DNA of 64,000 nucleotides from Aliikangiella sp. G2MR2-5 (lineage in GTDB: Bacteria; Pseudomonadota; Gammaproteobacteria; Enterobacterales; Kangiellaceae), in the NCBI RefSeq assembly GCF_015687155.1, contig NZ_JADPQF010000004.1, forward strand, positions 372,001 to 436,000, in the 5' to 3' direction. Positions 9,312 to 18,144 of this stretch are shown in pieces. Positions within the stretch are counted from its first letter, which is position 1. Each line of letters starts with the position of its first letter. The notes under the pieces are model-generated. The model was given only the letters and a program-made list of their open reading frames with translations. It was not told the origin of the DNA and ran no database searches. A program made the translations under genes and the position numbers.

Positions 9312-9339
9312 AGAAAACGCCGTCAGAGGCCGACGGCGT
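9312..9339 (-). terminator. Rho-independent terminator of ompR
   Basis: Read on the minus strand, ACGCCGTC pairs with GACGGCGT around a 7-base loop and is followed by TTTTC. It lies 33 bases beyond the ompR stop and separates ompR from the DUF1538 operon on the same strand. Confidence 0.75.
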
Positions 9340-9348
9340 AGTAAAATT

Positions 9349-9359
9349 GGGGGGGGGGG
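9349..9359. repeat. Run of 11 G residues
   Basis: A homopolymer of 11 G on the plus strand (11 C in the ompR transcript) sits 12 bases after the ompR stop and before its terminator. Such tracts are prone to slippage in replication and in sequencing, so its exact length should be treated with caution. Confidence 0.9.
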
Positions 9360-9371
9360 AATTAAAAGTCT

Positions 9372-10091
9372 TTAGTCTTCACTGTCCGGTACGAATACAT
9401 AGCCAATTCCCCAGACAGTTTGCAAATATCTTGGTTTGGCCGGATCTTCCTCTATCATTCGTCGTAAACGGCTAACCTGCACATCGATGCTGCGCTCCAG
9501 AGCAGAATAGTCACGGCCCCTAGCGAGGTTCATAAGTTTATCTCTGGAAAGTGGCTGTCGAGGGTTGGTAACCAGCGATTTTAGCACCGCAAATTCTCCA
9601 CTGGTCAAGGTCATAGGCTCGCCATTTTTAGTCATTTCACGAGTCGCAAGGTTAAGCTTGAACTGTCCGAACTCGATAATTTTTTCTTCGCCACTCGGAG
9701 CTCCCGGCAATTCTGCAGATCGGCGTCGAAGTACTGCTTTGACACGTGCCAGTAACTCTCTGGGGTTAAAGGGCTTGGCCAAATAGTCATCTGCACCTAA
9801 CTCCAGACCTATAATGCGGTCAACATCGTCCCCTTTGGCTGTTAGCATGATAATAGGGATATTATTTTCTTCTGAGCGAAGGCGGCGACAAATCGAAAGT
9901 CCGTCTTCTCCCGGTAACATTAAATCGAGGATCATCAGATGATAGTTTTCACGCTCCAGAAAGCGATCCATTTGTTCGGAGTCAGCAGCAACCTTAACTA
10001 TATATCCCTGCTCTTTGAAGTAACGTTCTAATAAACTCCGTAAACGCAGATCGTCATCAACTACTAATATTTTTTGCGTTTCTTCACTCAT
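9372..10091 (-). CDS. ompR: OmpR-type response regulator
   Basis: A 239-residue two-component response regulator: receiver domain at residues 1-120 (acidic VVDDD, phosphoacceptor Asp in LMILDLMLPGE, Lys in YLAKPFNP), then a winged-helix DNA-binding domain from about 140. The start at 10091 follows an AGGAGGGG site with 7 bases of spacing; the open frame extends 15 codons upstream. Length and the divergent tex neighbour match OmpR of other gammaproteobacteria, where it answers to osmolarity through EnvZ. Here no envZ follows: the next genes, after a terminator, are the DUF1538 operon. The sensor must be elsewhere. Confidence 0.88.
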   Translation of the reverse strand: MSEETQKILVVDDDLRLRSLLERYFKEQGYIVKVAADSEQMDRFLERENYHLMILDLMLPGEDGLSICRRLRSEENNIPIIMLTAKGDDVDRIIGLELGADDYLAKPFNPRELLARVKAVLRRRSAELPGAPSGEEKIIEFGQFKLNLATREMTKNGEPMTLTSGEFAVLKSLVTNPRQPLSRDKLMNLARGRDYSALERSIDVQVSRLRRMIEEDPAKPRYLQTVWGIGYVFVPDSED

Positions 10092-10516
10092 CCGTATTCC
10101 CCTCCTGTTGATCATGTCGCCGGTGTTTACATTCACCCGCCTACAACTAATCAGCTGGTTTACTTGATTATGACCTGTCTAGCGATTCTATGCTCGCTAT
10201 GAATCAAAGCCCGACTTTTATCCAAGAGTATTCTGTCCGAATAACCACTTGAAAGGCAACGATATTTTTCATCTATTTGTTACAGAGTATAACCTGTGAG
10301 CTTGATCTGCGGGTAATTTTTAGCGACCGATAGCCTGAGGTCGCTACAAAATCTCGAAATTCCGGCTGAATTTCCCTGCAAAATGTTTATAATCGCCAGT
10401 CCAACAACCCGTATAGCTACCGTAGAGTGACAGTCTCCTTTGATGTCCAGAGCGGAAGTTTTGCAGTTAAAGTTTGCTCCCGTGGGGACTAACTCAGTTT
10501 TTTTGTAGGAAGTTTA
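10092..10516. promoter_or_regulatory. Divergent ompR/tex intergenic region with terminator-like hairpin ahead of tex
   Basis: No gene is seen in these 425 bases. A perfect TATAAT at 10388-10393 could serve tex but lacks a good -35 box. At 10471-10494 an imperfect hairpin (AGTT...TCCC GTG GGGA...AACT) is followed by seven T at 10498-10504, just before the AGGA ribosome site of tex. This resembles an intrinsic terminator within the leader and could attenuate tex or end a short leader RNA of about 105 bases. Confidence 0.4.
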
Positions 10517-12829
10517 ATGCTTAATATCGCACACAGAATAGCCCAGGAATTAGCGGTAAAAGAAACACAGGTGGCTGCCGCCGTTACCTTACTAGATGAA
10601 GGAGCGACTGTTCCATTTATTGCCCGATATCGAAAAGAGGTCACTGGCGGACTAGATGATACCCAGTTGCGTAATCTTGAGGAACGACTTGGTTATCTGC
10701 GTGAACTGGAAGATCGCAGACAGGTGATTTTGAAAAGTATCGATGAGCAGGAAAAACTCTCTCCCGAGCTTAAAGTGAGTATTCTGAGTGCTGAAACCAA
10801 GAGCGAACTGGAAGATCTTTATCTTCCTTATAAACCCAAAAGAAGGACAAAAGCGCAAATTGCCAGAGAGGCAGGTCTTGAGCCTTTGGCGGTTAAGCTG
10901 CTTGAAGACCCTCAACTGGCTCCAGAGACTCTAGCGGCAGAATTTGTCGATACTGATAAAGGAGTTGCTGATAGTAAAGCGGCGCTTGATGGTGCCAAGC
11001 AGATTTTGATGGAAAACTTTGCTGAAAATGCAGTCCTGCTTTCGGAAATTCGTCAGTATCTGAATGAACATGCCTATGTGCGTTCGCAAGTTGTTGCTGG
11101 CAAAGAAGGAGAAGGGCATAAGTTCAGTGATTATTTTGAATACAGTGAGAAGCTCAGTAAAATTCCCAGCCATAGAGCTCTGGCTTTATTCCGAGGCAGA
11201 AATGAGGGGATTCTGACTATTGAACTGGTGGTTGATGAGAACTTACTAAAAGATGATAAGGCCAGTAATCATGCTCAATATTTAATTGCTAAACATGCAA
11301 ATATCTCTGATCAAGGGCGCCCTGCTGACAACTGGCTGCAAACCGTTGTCCTTTGGACCTGGCGAGTAAAGCTGCACAACTTTTTTGAGACAGAACTTCT
11401 GGGGGCGCTACGTGAACAAGCAGAAACTCATGCGATTGGAGTTTTCGCGAGCAATCTGAGAGATCTTCTGATGGCTGCACCTGCGGGCAAGTTCACCACA
11501 ATGGGGCTAGATCCTGGTTTAAGGACTGGTGTTAAAGCGGTGGTGGTCGATGATACTGGCAAACTGTTGGCTCATTCTACGATCTTCCCACATGTACCCC
11601 AAAATCAGTGGGATCAGTCATTGGCCAAGCTGGCTAAAATGTGTGAAATGTATAAGGTTAAACTTGTGAGTATCGGTAATGGTACTGCGTCACGAGAGAC
11701 TGACAAGCTGGTAGCAGAGCTTATGAAAAAACATAGCTCTCTTGGTTTACAAAAAATTGTTGTCAGTGAAGCTGGGGCATCGGTCTATTCGGCTTCGAAG
11801 CTGGCTGCTGATGAGTTCCCTGAGCTGGATGTTAGCTATCGTGGTGCGGTGTCAATTGCGCGCCGTCTACAAGATCCTTTGGCTGAGCTGGTTAAAATCG
11901 AACCAAAAGCTATTGGTGTCGGCCAGTATCAACATGATGTTAGCCAAAGTCAGTTGAGCAAGATGCTGGCTAGCGTTGTTGAAGATTGTGTAAACGCCGT
12001 TGGAGTTGATTTGAATACTGCTTCGGCGCCTTTGCTTACTTATGTTTCCGGGTTAAACAAAACTCTGGCAGGCAATATTATTCGTTTTCGAGAGCAACAT
12101 GGTCGGTTTACGGATCGCAAACAACTAACCGAGGTGGATCGCCTCGGACCAAAAGCCTTTGAACAGGCCGCTGGATTCTTGAGAATCACCGATGGTTCAA
12201 ACCCTCTTGACCGTTCAGGTGTTCATCCAGAGACTTATCCAATTGTTGAAAAAATGCTGGCAAAACTGGGGAAAAGCATCGACGGTATTATGGGTAACTC
12301 GATTGAACTCAGACAGCTCAATGCGAGCGACTATGTAGAGGAAAAGTTTGGATTACCAACAATTAATGATATTTTCAGTGAACTGGAAAAGCCTGGAAGA
12401 GATCCTCGCGGAGACTTCAAAGCAGCCAAATTTAAAGAAGGCGTCGAAAATATTGCTGATCTGAGCCCCGGTATGGCCCTGGAAGGGACTGTGACCAATG
12501 TGACCGATTTTGGTGCATTTGTGGATATCGGAGTTCATCAGGATGGTCTGGTGCATATTTCAGTGATGAGTGACCGCTTTATCTCAAACCCGCGTGAAGT
12601 TGTAAAAACCGGTGATATTGTAAAAGTTCACGTGACCGAAGTTGATGCTAAACGCAAAAGGATCAGCTTATCTATGGTTGGTCCAAACCCTGAAAATGCT
12701 GCGCCAAAAGGACAAAGAGCTGACAAGCCAAAAGGTCATTTCAAGCCCCGAGGTGGCAAGCCTCAGGGAAAACCGGCTAATTCGGCATTTGGAATGGCGC
12801 TGGCAGACGCATTAAAAGCCAAAAAATAG
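10517..12829 (+). CDS. tex: Tex family transcription accessory protein
   Basis: A 770-residue nucleic-acid-binding protein of the Tex/YhgF family, related to eukaryotic Spt6, that acts with RNA polymerase. Domain order: helical N-terminal region, YqgF-like RNase H fold around residues 325-450 ([12 protein letters not shown]), helix-hairpin-helix repeats around 490-570, and an S1 RNA-binding domain from about 650 ([16 protein letters not shown]), ending in a basic Lys/Gly/Pro tail. The length is normal. The start has AGGA 8 bases upstream. The ompR neighbour is conserved in other gammaproteobacteria. Confidence 0.97.
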   Translation: MLNIAHRIAQELAVKETQVAAAVTLLDEGATVPFIARYRKEVTGGLDDTQLRNLEERLGYLRELEDRRQVILKSIDEQEKLSPELKVSILSAETKSELEDLYLPYKPKRRTKAQIAREAGLEPLAVKLLEDPQLAPETLAAEFVDTDKGVADSKAALDGAKQILMENFAENAVLLSEIRQYLNEHAYVRSQVVAGKEGEGHKFSDYFEYSEKLSKIPSHRALALFRGRNEGILTIELVVDENLLKDDKASNHAQYLIAKHANISDQGRPADNWLQTVVLWTWRVKLHNFFETELLGALREQAETHAIGVFASNLRDLLMAAPAGKFTTMGLDPGLRTGVKAVVVDDTGKLLAHSTIFPHVPQNQWDQSLAKLAKMCEMYKVKLVSIGNGTASRETDKLVAELMKKHSSLGLQKIVVSEAGASVYSASKLAADEFPELDVSYRGAVSIARRLQDPLAELVKIEPKAIGVGQYQHDVSQSQLSKMLASVVEDCVNAVGVDLNTASAPLLTYVSGLNKTLAGNIIRFREQHGRFTDRKQLTEVDRLGPKAFEQAAGFLRITDGSNPLDRSGVHPETYPIVEKMLAKLGKSIDGIMGNSIELRQLNASDYVEEKFGLPTINDIFSELEKPGRDPRGDFKAAKFKEGVENIADLSPGMALEGTVTNVTDFGAFVDIGVHQDGLVHISVMSDRFISNPREVVKTGDIVKVHVTEVDAKRKRISLSMVGPNPENAAPKGQRADKPKGHFKPRGGKPQGKPANSAFGMALADALKAKK

Positions 12830-12879
12830 TCGTTTATCCTGGGATGAGATAAAAAAATGGCGCTATTTGTAAATATATG

Positions 12880-12908
12880 TTGCAAGCGCCATATCAGTTT
12901 GTTATAAA
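12880..12908 (+). promoter_or_regulatory. Candidate sigma-70 promoter for a small RNA
   Basis: TTGCAA, a 17-base spacer and TATAAA form a good sigma-70 promoter downstream of tex. An 8-bp inverted repeat (ATGGCGCT at about 12857, AGCGCCAT at about 12885) overlaps the -35 region and could be an operator or the end structure of the tex transcript. Confidence 0.5.
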
Positions 12909-12914
12909 TAATCA

Positions 12915-12996
12915 ACGCTAGCGAATACAAGAAGCCCAGTACACTGGGACCTGCAGACTGGAAACTTTTACAAGCCTCTCGAATGAGGCTTTTTTA
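12915..12996 (+). ncRNA. Candidate small RNA between tex and dsbB
   Basis: A transcript from the promoter at 12880-12908 to the terminator at 12972-12996 would be about 82 nucleotides long and contain no convincing reading frame. It folds into a CCCAG-TACA-CTGGG hairpin near its 5' part, a single-stranded A/C-rich middle and the terminator hairpin with its U-tract, a typical layout for a Hfq-type RNA. I recognise no known family. It may instead be the 3' end of the tex message. Confidence 0.4.
12972..12996 (+). terminator. Rho-independent terminator
   Basis: AAGCCTC, a 6-base loop and GAGGCTT are followed by a T-run. It ends transcription of tex and/or the candidate small RNA before dsbB. 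Confidence 0.8.
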
Positions 12997-13175
12997 TTGC
13001 CTGTCACTTCTCATATCACCTTGTTGTAACAAAGCTTTTTCCACTGACCAATTTCTGCTAGTCTACTTTGCGAAAAACAATTCAAACAATTCTTACCGGC
13101 TGTCTTTTCAGCTATAGACTTGGTCTGTCTGAGTAGAGAGTTTACCGGTACGGGCTAAATATTAGGGTATCGACA

Positions 13176-13691
13176 ATGCTAGAGTCTCGTGGCTTTAATC
13201 TTTTTATGGCGTTTATTTGTTATCAATTGTTGGTAACTGCTTACTATTTTCAATATGTAGAAGGTATGGAGCCATGCCCGCTATGTATATTTCAGAGAAT
13301 AGGCGTACTCTTTGTTGGTATCTGGTTTTTACTCCGTGGCATACATAACCCTTTACCGGGTAGTACCTGGAGACCTGTGTATGCCTCTTTGGGACTAATC
13401 AGTGCCATATTGGGAGGTATCGTTTCTGGTCGCCATCTTTATTTGCAGAGTTTGCCAGAGGGAGAAATCCCCGCCTGTGGCCCAGCGCTAGACTATCTGG
13501 TAGAAATGTTGCCCGTGAGTGAAGTCATATCGACAGTCCTGGCAGGTGATGGCGAGTGTGCAAAGGTATCCTGGGATTTTCTGGGAATTTCAATGCCTGG
13601 CTGGGTATTGCTTTTTTTCTGCGCTGTTGCCGGTCTTATGATCTGGAACCTTTTTCGCCACTTCAAGCCTAATCGTAGAATTTTTTCCTAA
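13176..13691 (+). CDS. dsbB: Disulfide bond formation protein B
   Basis: A 171-residue inner-membrane protein with four hydrophobic helices that reoxidises periplasmic DsbA and passes electrons to quinone. The quinone-linked CxxC is in EPCPLC (about residues 33-36). The second, loop Cys pair is at IPACGP and GECAKV (about 104 and 128). The following rsd/algQ-like gene one locus away matches the neighbourhood in Pseudomonas. It converges with and overlaps the 3' end of the histidine kinase gene by 4 bases. No canonical dsbA lies beside it; a DsbA-like gene is at 34.3 kb. Confidence 0.93.
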   Translation: MLESRGFNLFMAFICYQLLVTAYYFQYVEGMEPCPLCIFQRIGVLFVGIWFLLRGIHNPLPGSTWRPVYASLGLISAILGGIVSGRHLYLQSLPEGEIPACGPALDYLVEMLPVSEVISTVLAGDGECAKVSWDFLGISMPGWVLLFFCAVAGLMIWNLFRHFKPNRRIFS

Positions 13692-15646
13692 AGCGGTAGC
13701 TCAATTTGCTCATCGTGCTCGTCATCCATTGGGTCTGAGGTGGCGAGCAAAGGTAATAATATGGTAAAACGACACCCCTTTCCTTTCTGTGACTCAACCG
13801 AAATCTGACCGCCGAGTTGTTCGGAAACGATGAAGTAAGAGACTGACATTCCAAGTCCGGTACCGACGTTTTCAGCCTTGGTGGTAAAGAATGGTTCGAA
13901 CACCCTTTTACGAGTCGCTTCATCCATCCCCGGACCATTATCAATCACTTCAACACAGGCTTTATTTCCTTCTCTTCTGATAATCAGCTCAATTAGTGGC
14001 GAAGCTTGTTCAGCATGAAACTGGGCCAGCGCTTGTGCCGCGTTGACAAGCAGGTTGAGGAATACCTGCTCCAGTTGATTTTTTTGCGCTTTAACAAAAA
14101 TGGTTTGTGGAGAATAAGTTTTGCGAATTTCTATTTCTCTAAAGTCGAATTTTTTGCGCTGATTGTAGTCTTTGGCGGATAAGCGAACTGCTGCATCGAG
14201 CGCATCCTGAAGCGCAACCTTTGAAGCTTCCTGATTAGCCGGACGAGCAAAACTTAGCATATCTCCGACAATTCGAGCGGCTCTTTCTCCTGAAACCATA
14301 ATTCCGTCAAGAAATTCCAGAATTCGCTGTTTTTCCAGGTAGTCATTCAACTCCTTTAACTCAATTCCGGTTTCCTGTGCGACCATTTGGTTTCTCGGCA
14401 AAGTTTCCGAAAGGCGCCTTTTGATATTTTGTGTGCTTTGCATAATTGCGCCAAGCGGATTATTGATTTCATGTGCCATTCCTGCGGCGAGCCCTCCGAG
14501 AGATAACATTTTTTCAGTTTGTACCAGTGTTTCATCTATTCGCAGTTTATCGGTAATGTCGTCGATACGAATAACTTCTCCCTGTTCTTCTTCTCTTAGT
14601 GTAAATATCGGGTATACCATGGCTTCGAGTGTTTTTCGCTCTTGCTCGATTTTTGTTTTGAAACGAAAACTGATGTTGTGATGAATGAGATCCCGATCCT
14701 GGTTATGCTTATGAATGTGAGTGTGAAGAGTGGGAAAAACTTTGGATAACTGCTCGCCAACGGCTTCCTTAGCTTTAATATTGGTCATTCTTTCTGCTTC
14801 AATATTCCACTGCATTACTCGATAGTCTTCATCGACTGCAATAATGGCCGAGGGCATAGAGTCAATCAGTTTTTCCAGGTAATTCTGGATCGAGTTGGCG
14901 TAACGTTCCGCAATCTCTCGCCCCTGTTTTTGTTTTTCCAGCTCACTAGAGTGTTCTTCAATACGGCGCTCCAGAATATTTCTGGTTTTTTCGAGCGCCT
15001 CTCGAGACTCGTCCATTTGTTTTTCGATTTCTATGCGATGAGAAATATCTGAAACGAACTCTATATAATGTGGTTGTTCCATCCAGCTAGCCAGACGGAC
15101 TCTACTTTCAATTGGTAGCCGCTCTCCGTTGTGTCTTCGGTATCGAGATTGATAGGTCACGCTCTCCCCTTTGCGGATTTTTTCGACAAGTGATGGGTGG
15201 CGATGGAGATAACAGTCAATATCAATATCTAAAATCGATAGACTATTGAGCTCTTCTTTAGAATACCCTAGAGCATCACAGGCATTCTGGTTTGCTTCAA
15301 CGATTTGACCATCCATAGAGACCAAAAAAACCATGTCTACCGCTTGATCAATTAGTAAGCGAAAGTCCTGGTGTGTTTCATCTAGCATCTGGGCTTGAAC
15401 TGATTCCCAGTTCAAAAGATAAAAAGCAGGATAAGCAATAAGAGAAAGCGTGAGGCAAGCGACTCCTAACTCGAGCAAAGCTTCTTGCCAATTATACTGG
15501 CCATCGAGCCAAAAGCTGATACTCAATGCGCTTACTACAGGCAGTAAGGCCGCAACGACAATAAGTGAAGCCGTCAGACCTCGAATGGTCCAATAGCGAG
15601 CAAACTGACTTTTGCCACTAGGCTTTGTTGGTGGGGTATCTTCCAT
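13688..15646 (-). CDS. PAS-domain sensor histidine kinase
   Basis: A 652-residue membrane kinase. Two transmembrane helices (about residues 22-42 and 53-77) are followed by a first PAS domain (about 92-210), a coiled coil, a second PAS domain (about 255-375), a phosphoacceptor helix with MAHEINNPLG (His about 392), and an HATPase domain with N (LNLLVNAAQAL), G1 (DNGPGM) and G2 (GTGLGMS) boxes. It ends in an acidic tail. The ATG at 15646 is chosen over a TTG 16 codons upstream. No response regulator lies beside it, so its partner is unknown. The kinase type resembles NtrB-like PAS kinases. Confidence 0.85.
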   Translation of the reverse strand: MEDTPPTKPSGKSQFARYWTIRGLTASLIVVAALLPVVSALSISFWLDGQYNWQEALLELGVACLTLSLIAYPAFYLLNWESVQAQMLDETHQDFRLLIDQAVDMVFLVSMDGQIVEANQNACDALGYSKEELNSLSILDIDIDCYLHRHPSLVEKIRKGESVTYQSRYRRHNGERLPIESRVRLASWMEQPHYIEFVSDISHRIEIEKQMDESREALEKTRNILERRIEEHSSELEKQKQGREIAERYANSIQNYLEKLIDSMPSAIIAVDEDYRVMQWNIEAERMTNIKAKEAVGEQLSKVFPTLHTHIHKHNQDRDLIHHNISFRFKTKIEQERKTLEAMVYPIFTLREEEQGEVIRIDDITDKLRIDETLVQTEKMLSLGGLAAGMAHEINNPLGAIMQSTQNIKRRLSETLPRNQMVAQETGIELKELNDYLEKQRILEFLDGIMVSGERAARIVGDMLSFARPANQEASKVALQDALDAAVRLSAKDYNQRKKFDFREIEIRKTYSPQTIFVKAQKNQLEQVFLNLLVNAAQALAQFHAEQASPLIELIIRREGNKACVEVIDNGPGMDEATRKRVFEPFFTTKAENVGTGLGMSVSYFIVSEQLGGQISVESQKGKGCRFTILLPLLATSDPMDDEHDEQIELPL

Positions 15647-15883
15647 ATCATTTAGTTTAACTGAAAAAACCAAGACCGGCAGCCAGGTATTCAATTTCTT
15701 TAATTCGTCAACCTAAGCTACTAATAAATAAAGGCGTTTTGTTTAGTACTAACGGCTCGATAAAGCGAAGTACTCTTTATTTTAGCATTGTCAAATTATT
15801 GCGATTAAAAAAAAATTTTGCACAGGCGATTTAATATGGTAAAAAAATAGCATTCCACCTAAACAAATCGGGAGTAAGATCGA

Positions 15884-16378
15884 ATGGCTGAAGAAGTCGT
15901 ACCTGAAGGCGTTGTATCTGAGGGAGTGCTTTCCAATAATCTGGCCAGAGGTCTTCCTGATCTATGTAAAAACTCTGTGGTTAGTGAGTGGCTTGCAGAA
16001 AGAAACGAATTGATTGTTCAATATTGCAAGCTCAGTGGCACTCGTAATCAGCCCAACTTACCAGCACTCAATCAATTGAATCAATTCTGTGATATTTTAA
16101 TCGATTATGTTTCTGCAGGACACTTTGAGATATATGAAAAAATTGTAAGTGCGTGCGAAGTTAATGGGCCAACTAGCCTGGAGTTGCTTGAAAGGCTTTA
16201 TCCTCAAATTTCTAAAACTACCGATATAGTTGTCGATTTTAATGACAAGTACTCTAAAAATGATGATTTCGAAGAAGAGAACTCTTTTGACAACGATCTT
16301 TCCTTACTGGGGGAAGCGCTAGCTAAACGTGTTGAATTAGAAGATTCCTTAATTGATACATTAAGGGCTAAACACTAG
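15884..16378 (+). CDS. rsd: Rsd/AlgQ family anti-sigma-70 regulator
   Basis: A 164-residue soluble protein of the Rsd/AlgQ family, which binds region 4 of the major sigma factor and favours alternative sigma factors. Diagnostic segments are VSEWLAERNELIVQYCKL, FCDILIDYVSAGHFEIYEKI and LGEALAKRVELEDSLI, all aligning with E. coli Rsd. The first ~20 residues are a Val/Glu/Gly-rich extension not seen in E. coli. GGAG precedes the ATG by 9 bases. Proximity to dsbB matches the algQ-dsbH order of Pseudomonas. Confidence 0.9.
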   Translation: MAEEVVPEGVVSEGVLSNNLARGLPDLCKNSVVSEWLAERNELIVQYCKLSGTRNQPNLPALNQLNQFCDILIDYVSAGHFEIYEKIVSACEVNGPTSLELLERLYPQISKTTDIVVDFNDKYSKNDDFEEENSFDNDLSLLGEALAKRVELEDSLIDTLRAKH

Positions 16379-16486
16379 ACAGTTAACGCAATATAATCTG
16401 CAATAAATTCCAAACTGAACTAAGCTATATTCAATAGAAAGTCAGTTGGAAAAGTCTCGTTTGAAGTAGAACAATAGGAAAAATTA

Positions 16487-16783
16487 ATGATACGAGTCAT
16501 TATCGAAAGACATATTCGAGAAGGGTGTTATCAAGACTATTTGGAGTTAATTCGAAAAGCACGCAAGCAAGCAAACAGAGTTGAAGGATTTATTGCTGGC
16601 GAGCTTCTACAGGAAAAGGAGAATCCCAATCACGCCGTTATTATTTCCAGTTGGGAGAATTTTGAATCTTGGAAAACCTGGCTAGAGTCAAAGGAACGTT
16701 TGTCGGTACTAGATGAAATGCGTCCTTTACTGGAAGGGGACGAAGAAATCACTGTGCTGGAAAGCAGCCAGGCTATGTTCTAG
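16487..16783 (+). CDS. Antibiotic biosynthesis monooxygenase (ABM) domain protein
   Basis: A 98-residue dimeric alpha-beta barrel type protein. The order of elements (VIIERHIREG strand, a GFIAGELL strand, IISSWENFESWKTW, and a C-terminal ITVLESS strand) is that of the ABM family. Members include small quinone or polyketide monooxygenases and heme-degrading enzymes, and many have no known substrate. It has no neighbour that would define one. AGGA lies 8 bases before the ATG. Confidence 0.8.
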   Translation: MIRVIIERHIREGCYQDYLELIRKARKQANRVEGFIAGELLQEKENPNHAVIISSWENFESWKTWLESKERLSVLDEMRPLLEGDEEITVLESSQAMF

Positions 16784-16805
16784 CAAATTTATCTTGTCAG
16801 TAGTG

Positions 16806-16831
16806 GCGGCGCTTTAAAAAGCGTGCGCCGC
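16806..16831. terminator. GC-rich hairpin between convergent genes
   Basis: GCGGCGC and GCGCCGC form a 7-bp stem around a 12-base loop between the ABM gene and fur. No long T-run follows on either strand, so termination is likely but not certain. Confidence 0.45.
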
Positions 16832-16848
16832 TCGTAAAGTTTTATAGA

Positions 16849-17250
16849 CTAGGACTTCTTCTTTACATAAAGAACGAGATTATGGTCGATAAGCTCGAAT
16901 CCATGCTTTTCAGCAATTTCGTGTTGTAGCTTTTCAATTTGCTTATCAACAAACTCTATGACTTCACCACTATCGACGCAAACCATATGATCGTGGTGCT
17001 CATCGCTACTTAGTTCAAACACCGCATGCCCGTCCTCAAAGTTGTGGCGCGAAACCAGCCCCGCGGCTTCAAATTGAGTGAGAACTCTGTAAACCGTAGC
17101 TAATCCTACATCTTCACCTGCTTCCAGTAACAGCTTATATACATCTTCAGCGCTAAGATGCTTGTTAGGGGCGCTTTCCAGAATACTGAGAATCTTTAGT
17201 CGAGGTAGGGTAACTTTTAATCCGGCTTCTTTTAATTGTCGATTACTCAA
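16849..17250 (-). CDS. fur: Ferric uptake regulator Fur
   Basis: A 133-residue metal-dependent repressor. A winged-helix DNA-binding domain spans residues 1-83 (TLPRLKILSIL, ATVYRVLTQFE). The metal-binding dimerisation domain contains HHDHMVCVDSGEVIEF and a C-terminal HGFELIDH. In E. coli Fur the CxxC in this place is complete; here the second Cys is Ser (CVDS). Variants lacking these cysteines are known, for example in Pseudomonas, so function need not be lost. The gene is divergent from bamE, a widely conserved arrangement. Confidence 0.96.
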   Translation of the reverse strand: MSNRQLKEAGLKVTLPRLKILSILESAPNKHLSAEDVYKLLLEAGEDVGLATVYRVLTQFEAAGLVSRHNFEDGHAVFELSSDEHHDHMVCVDSGEVIEFVDKQIEKLQHEIAEKHGFELIDHNLVLYVKKKS

Positions 17251-17484
17251 AATTTGCTCCAGTCTTTGTTTACCCTTAATTTTTGAAAATTTACACTTTT
17301 GTTTTCAAAATAGGGAATTTTTTTCGTTAAAAGTAGACTATATGGGCACATTATATTCTTTTTTTTCCGCATTTTGCATAAATTCATATAGAATACAGCG
17401 CTATTGATATAGGCTGATCCTATTGAGTGGCAAGGTTTCACTTTGTGGCAGCGCGGAATAATTATTCAACGGTTTGGAATTGAA

Positions 17485-17829
17485 ATGGTAAAGAAACTCT
17501 CGATATTGCTACTGCTCCTCGTCAGTGCCTGTGTTTATCGGATTGACATTCAGCAAGGAAATATTCTTGACCAGGAAGATATTGATATGTTGAGGCCCGG
17601 CTTGACCAAAGACCAGGTGGTTTTTGTATTGGGGGCCCCTGTGGTTAATGATGCATTCAAAGATGATAAGTGGATTTATCTTTATAGCTACAAGAATGCA
17701 AAAGAAGACATTTTAACTACCAAGAAACTGGTGCTTCACTTCAAGGAGGAGAAGCTAGTTTCTGCTGCAGGTGACTACGATATACCTGCAGCATTACAAA
17801 TAGGTGGGCCACAGCCTGTTAAGGAATAA
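17485..17829 (+). CDS. bamE: Outer membrane assembly lipoprotein BamE
   Basis: A 114-residue lipoprotein subunit of the BAM complex that inserts beta-barrel proteins into the outer membrane. The signal peptide ends in a lipobox LVSAC (Cys about 16). The SmpA/OmlA fold is seen in MLRPGLTKDQVVFVLGAPVVND and WIYLYSYK. The ATG at 17485 gives a compact signal sequence; the open frame reaches 14 codons further upstream from a TTG. It is divergent from fur, as in many gammaproteobacteria. Confidence 0.93.
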   Translation: MVKKLSILLLLLVSACVYRIDIQQGNILDQEDIDMLRPGLTKDQVVFVLGAPVVNDAFKDDKWIYLYSYKNAKEDILTTKKLVLHFKEEKLVSAAGDYDIPAALQIGGPQPVKE

Positions 17830-17871
17830 CTACTGTTAGATTTTTGGCTTTGTGTTCAATCTTTAAAGCAG

Positions 17872-18144
17872 TTATTGCGGTTTTTCGTCTTCTGACTTCC
17901 TTTGTACGCTAAGCTGCGTAAAATGGTCAATAAGCGCCGCTTTTAACTGAGGATCGGGTCTGGACTTATGGGCAAGCAAATTGATTGTTTTGGTGGACAG
18001 CTCTAGTTGCTTTCCATAGCGACGACAGTGGCGACACATCGACAGATGTAATTTTAGTGCAAAACGTTTGAAGCCGGTTATTTTTTCGTCACGATCTTCA
18101 GAAAGCTGTACTGCGACTTGTCTGCAGCTGGGTAGCACTAGCAC
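17872..18144 (-). CDS. Zinc-finger anti-sigma factor
   Basis: A 90-residue cytoplasmic protein of the zf-HC2 class. The zinc motif His-x3-Cys-x2-Cys is seen in LHLSMCRHC at about residues 33-39, preceded by a conserved Cys at position 7. Such proteins bind and hold inactive the ECF sigma factor encoded upstream and release it upon oxidation or metal loss. The gene overlaps the sigma gene by 7 bases, which supports coupled synthesis. No transmembrane segment is present, so the signal is likely cytoplasmic. Confidence 0.8.
   Translation of the reverse strand: MLVLPSCRQVAVQLSEDRDEKITGFKRFALKLHLSMCRHCRRYGKQLELSTKTINLLAHKSRPDPQLKAALIDHFTQLSVQRKSEDEKPQ

Noticed and set aside
13669-13944. 91-codon minus-strand frame at the 3' end of the histidine kinase gene
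   Set aside because: Out of frame with the kinase and entirely within its HATPase coding region.
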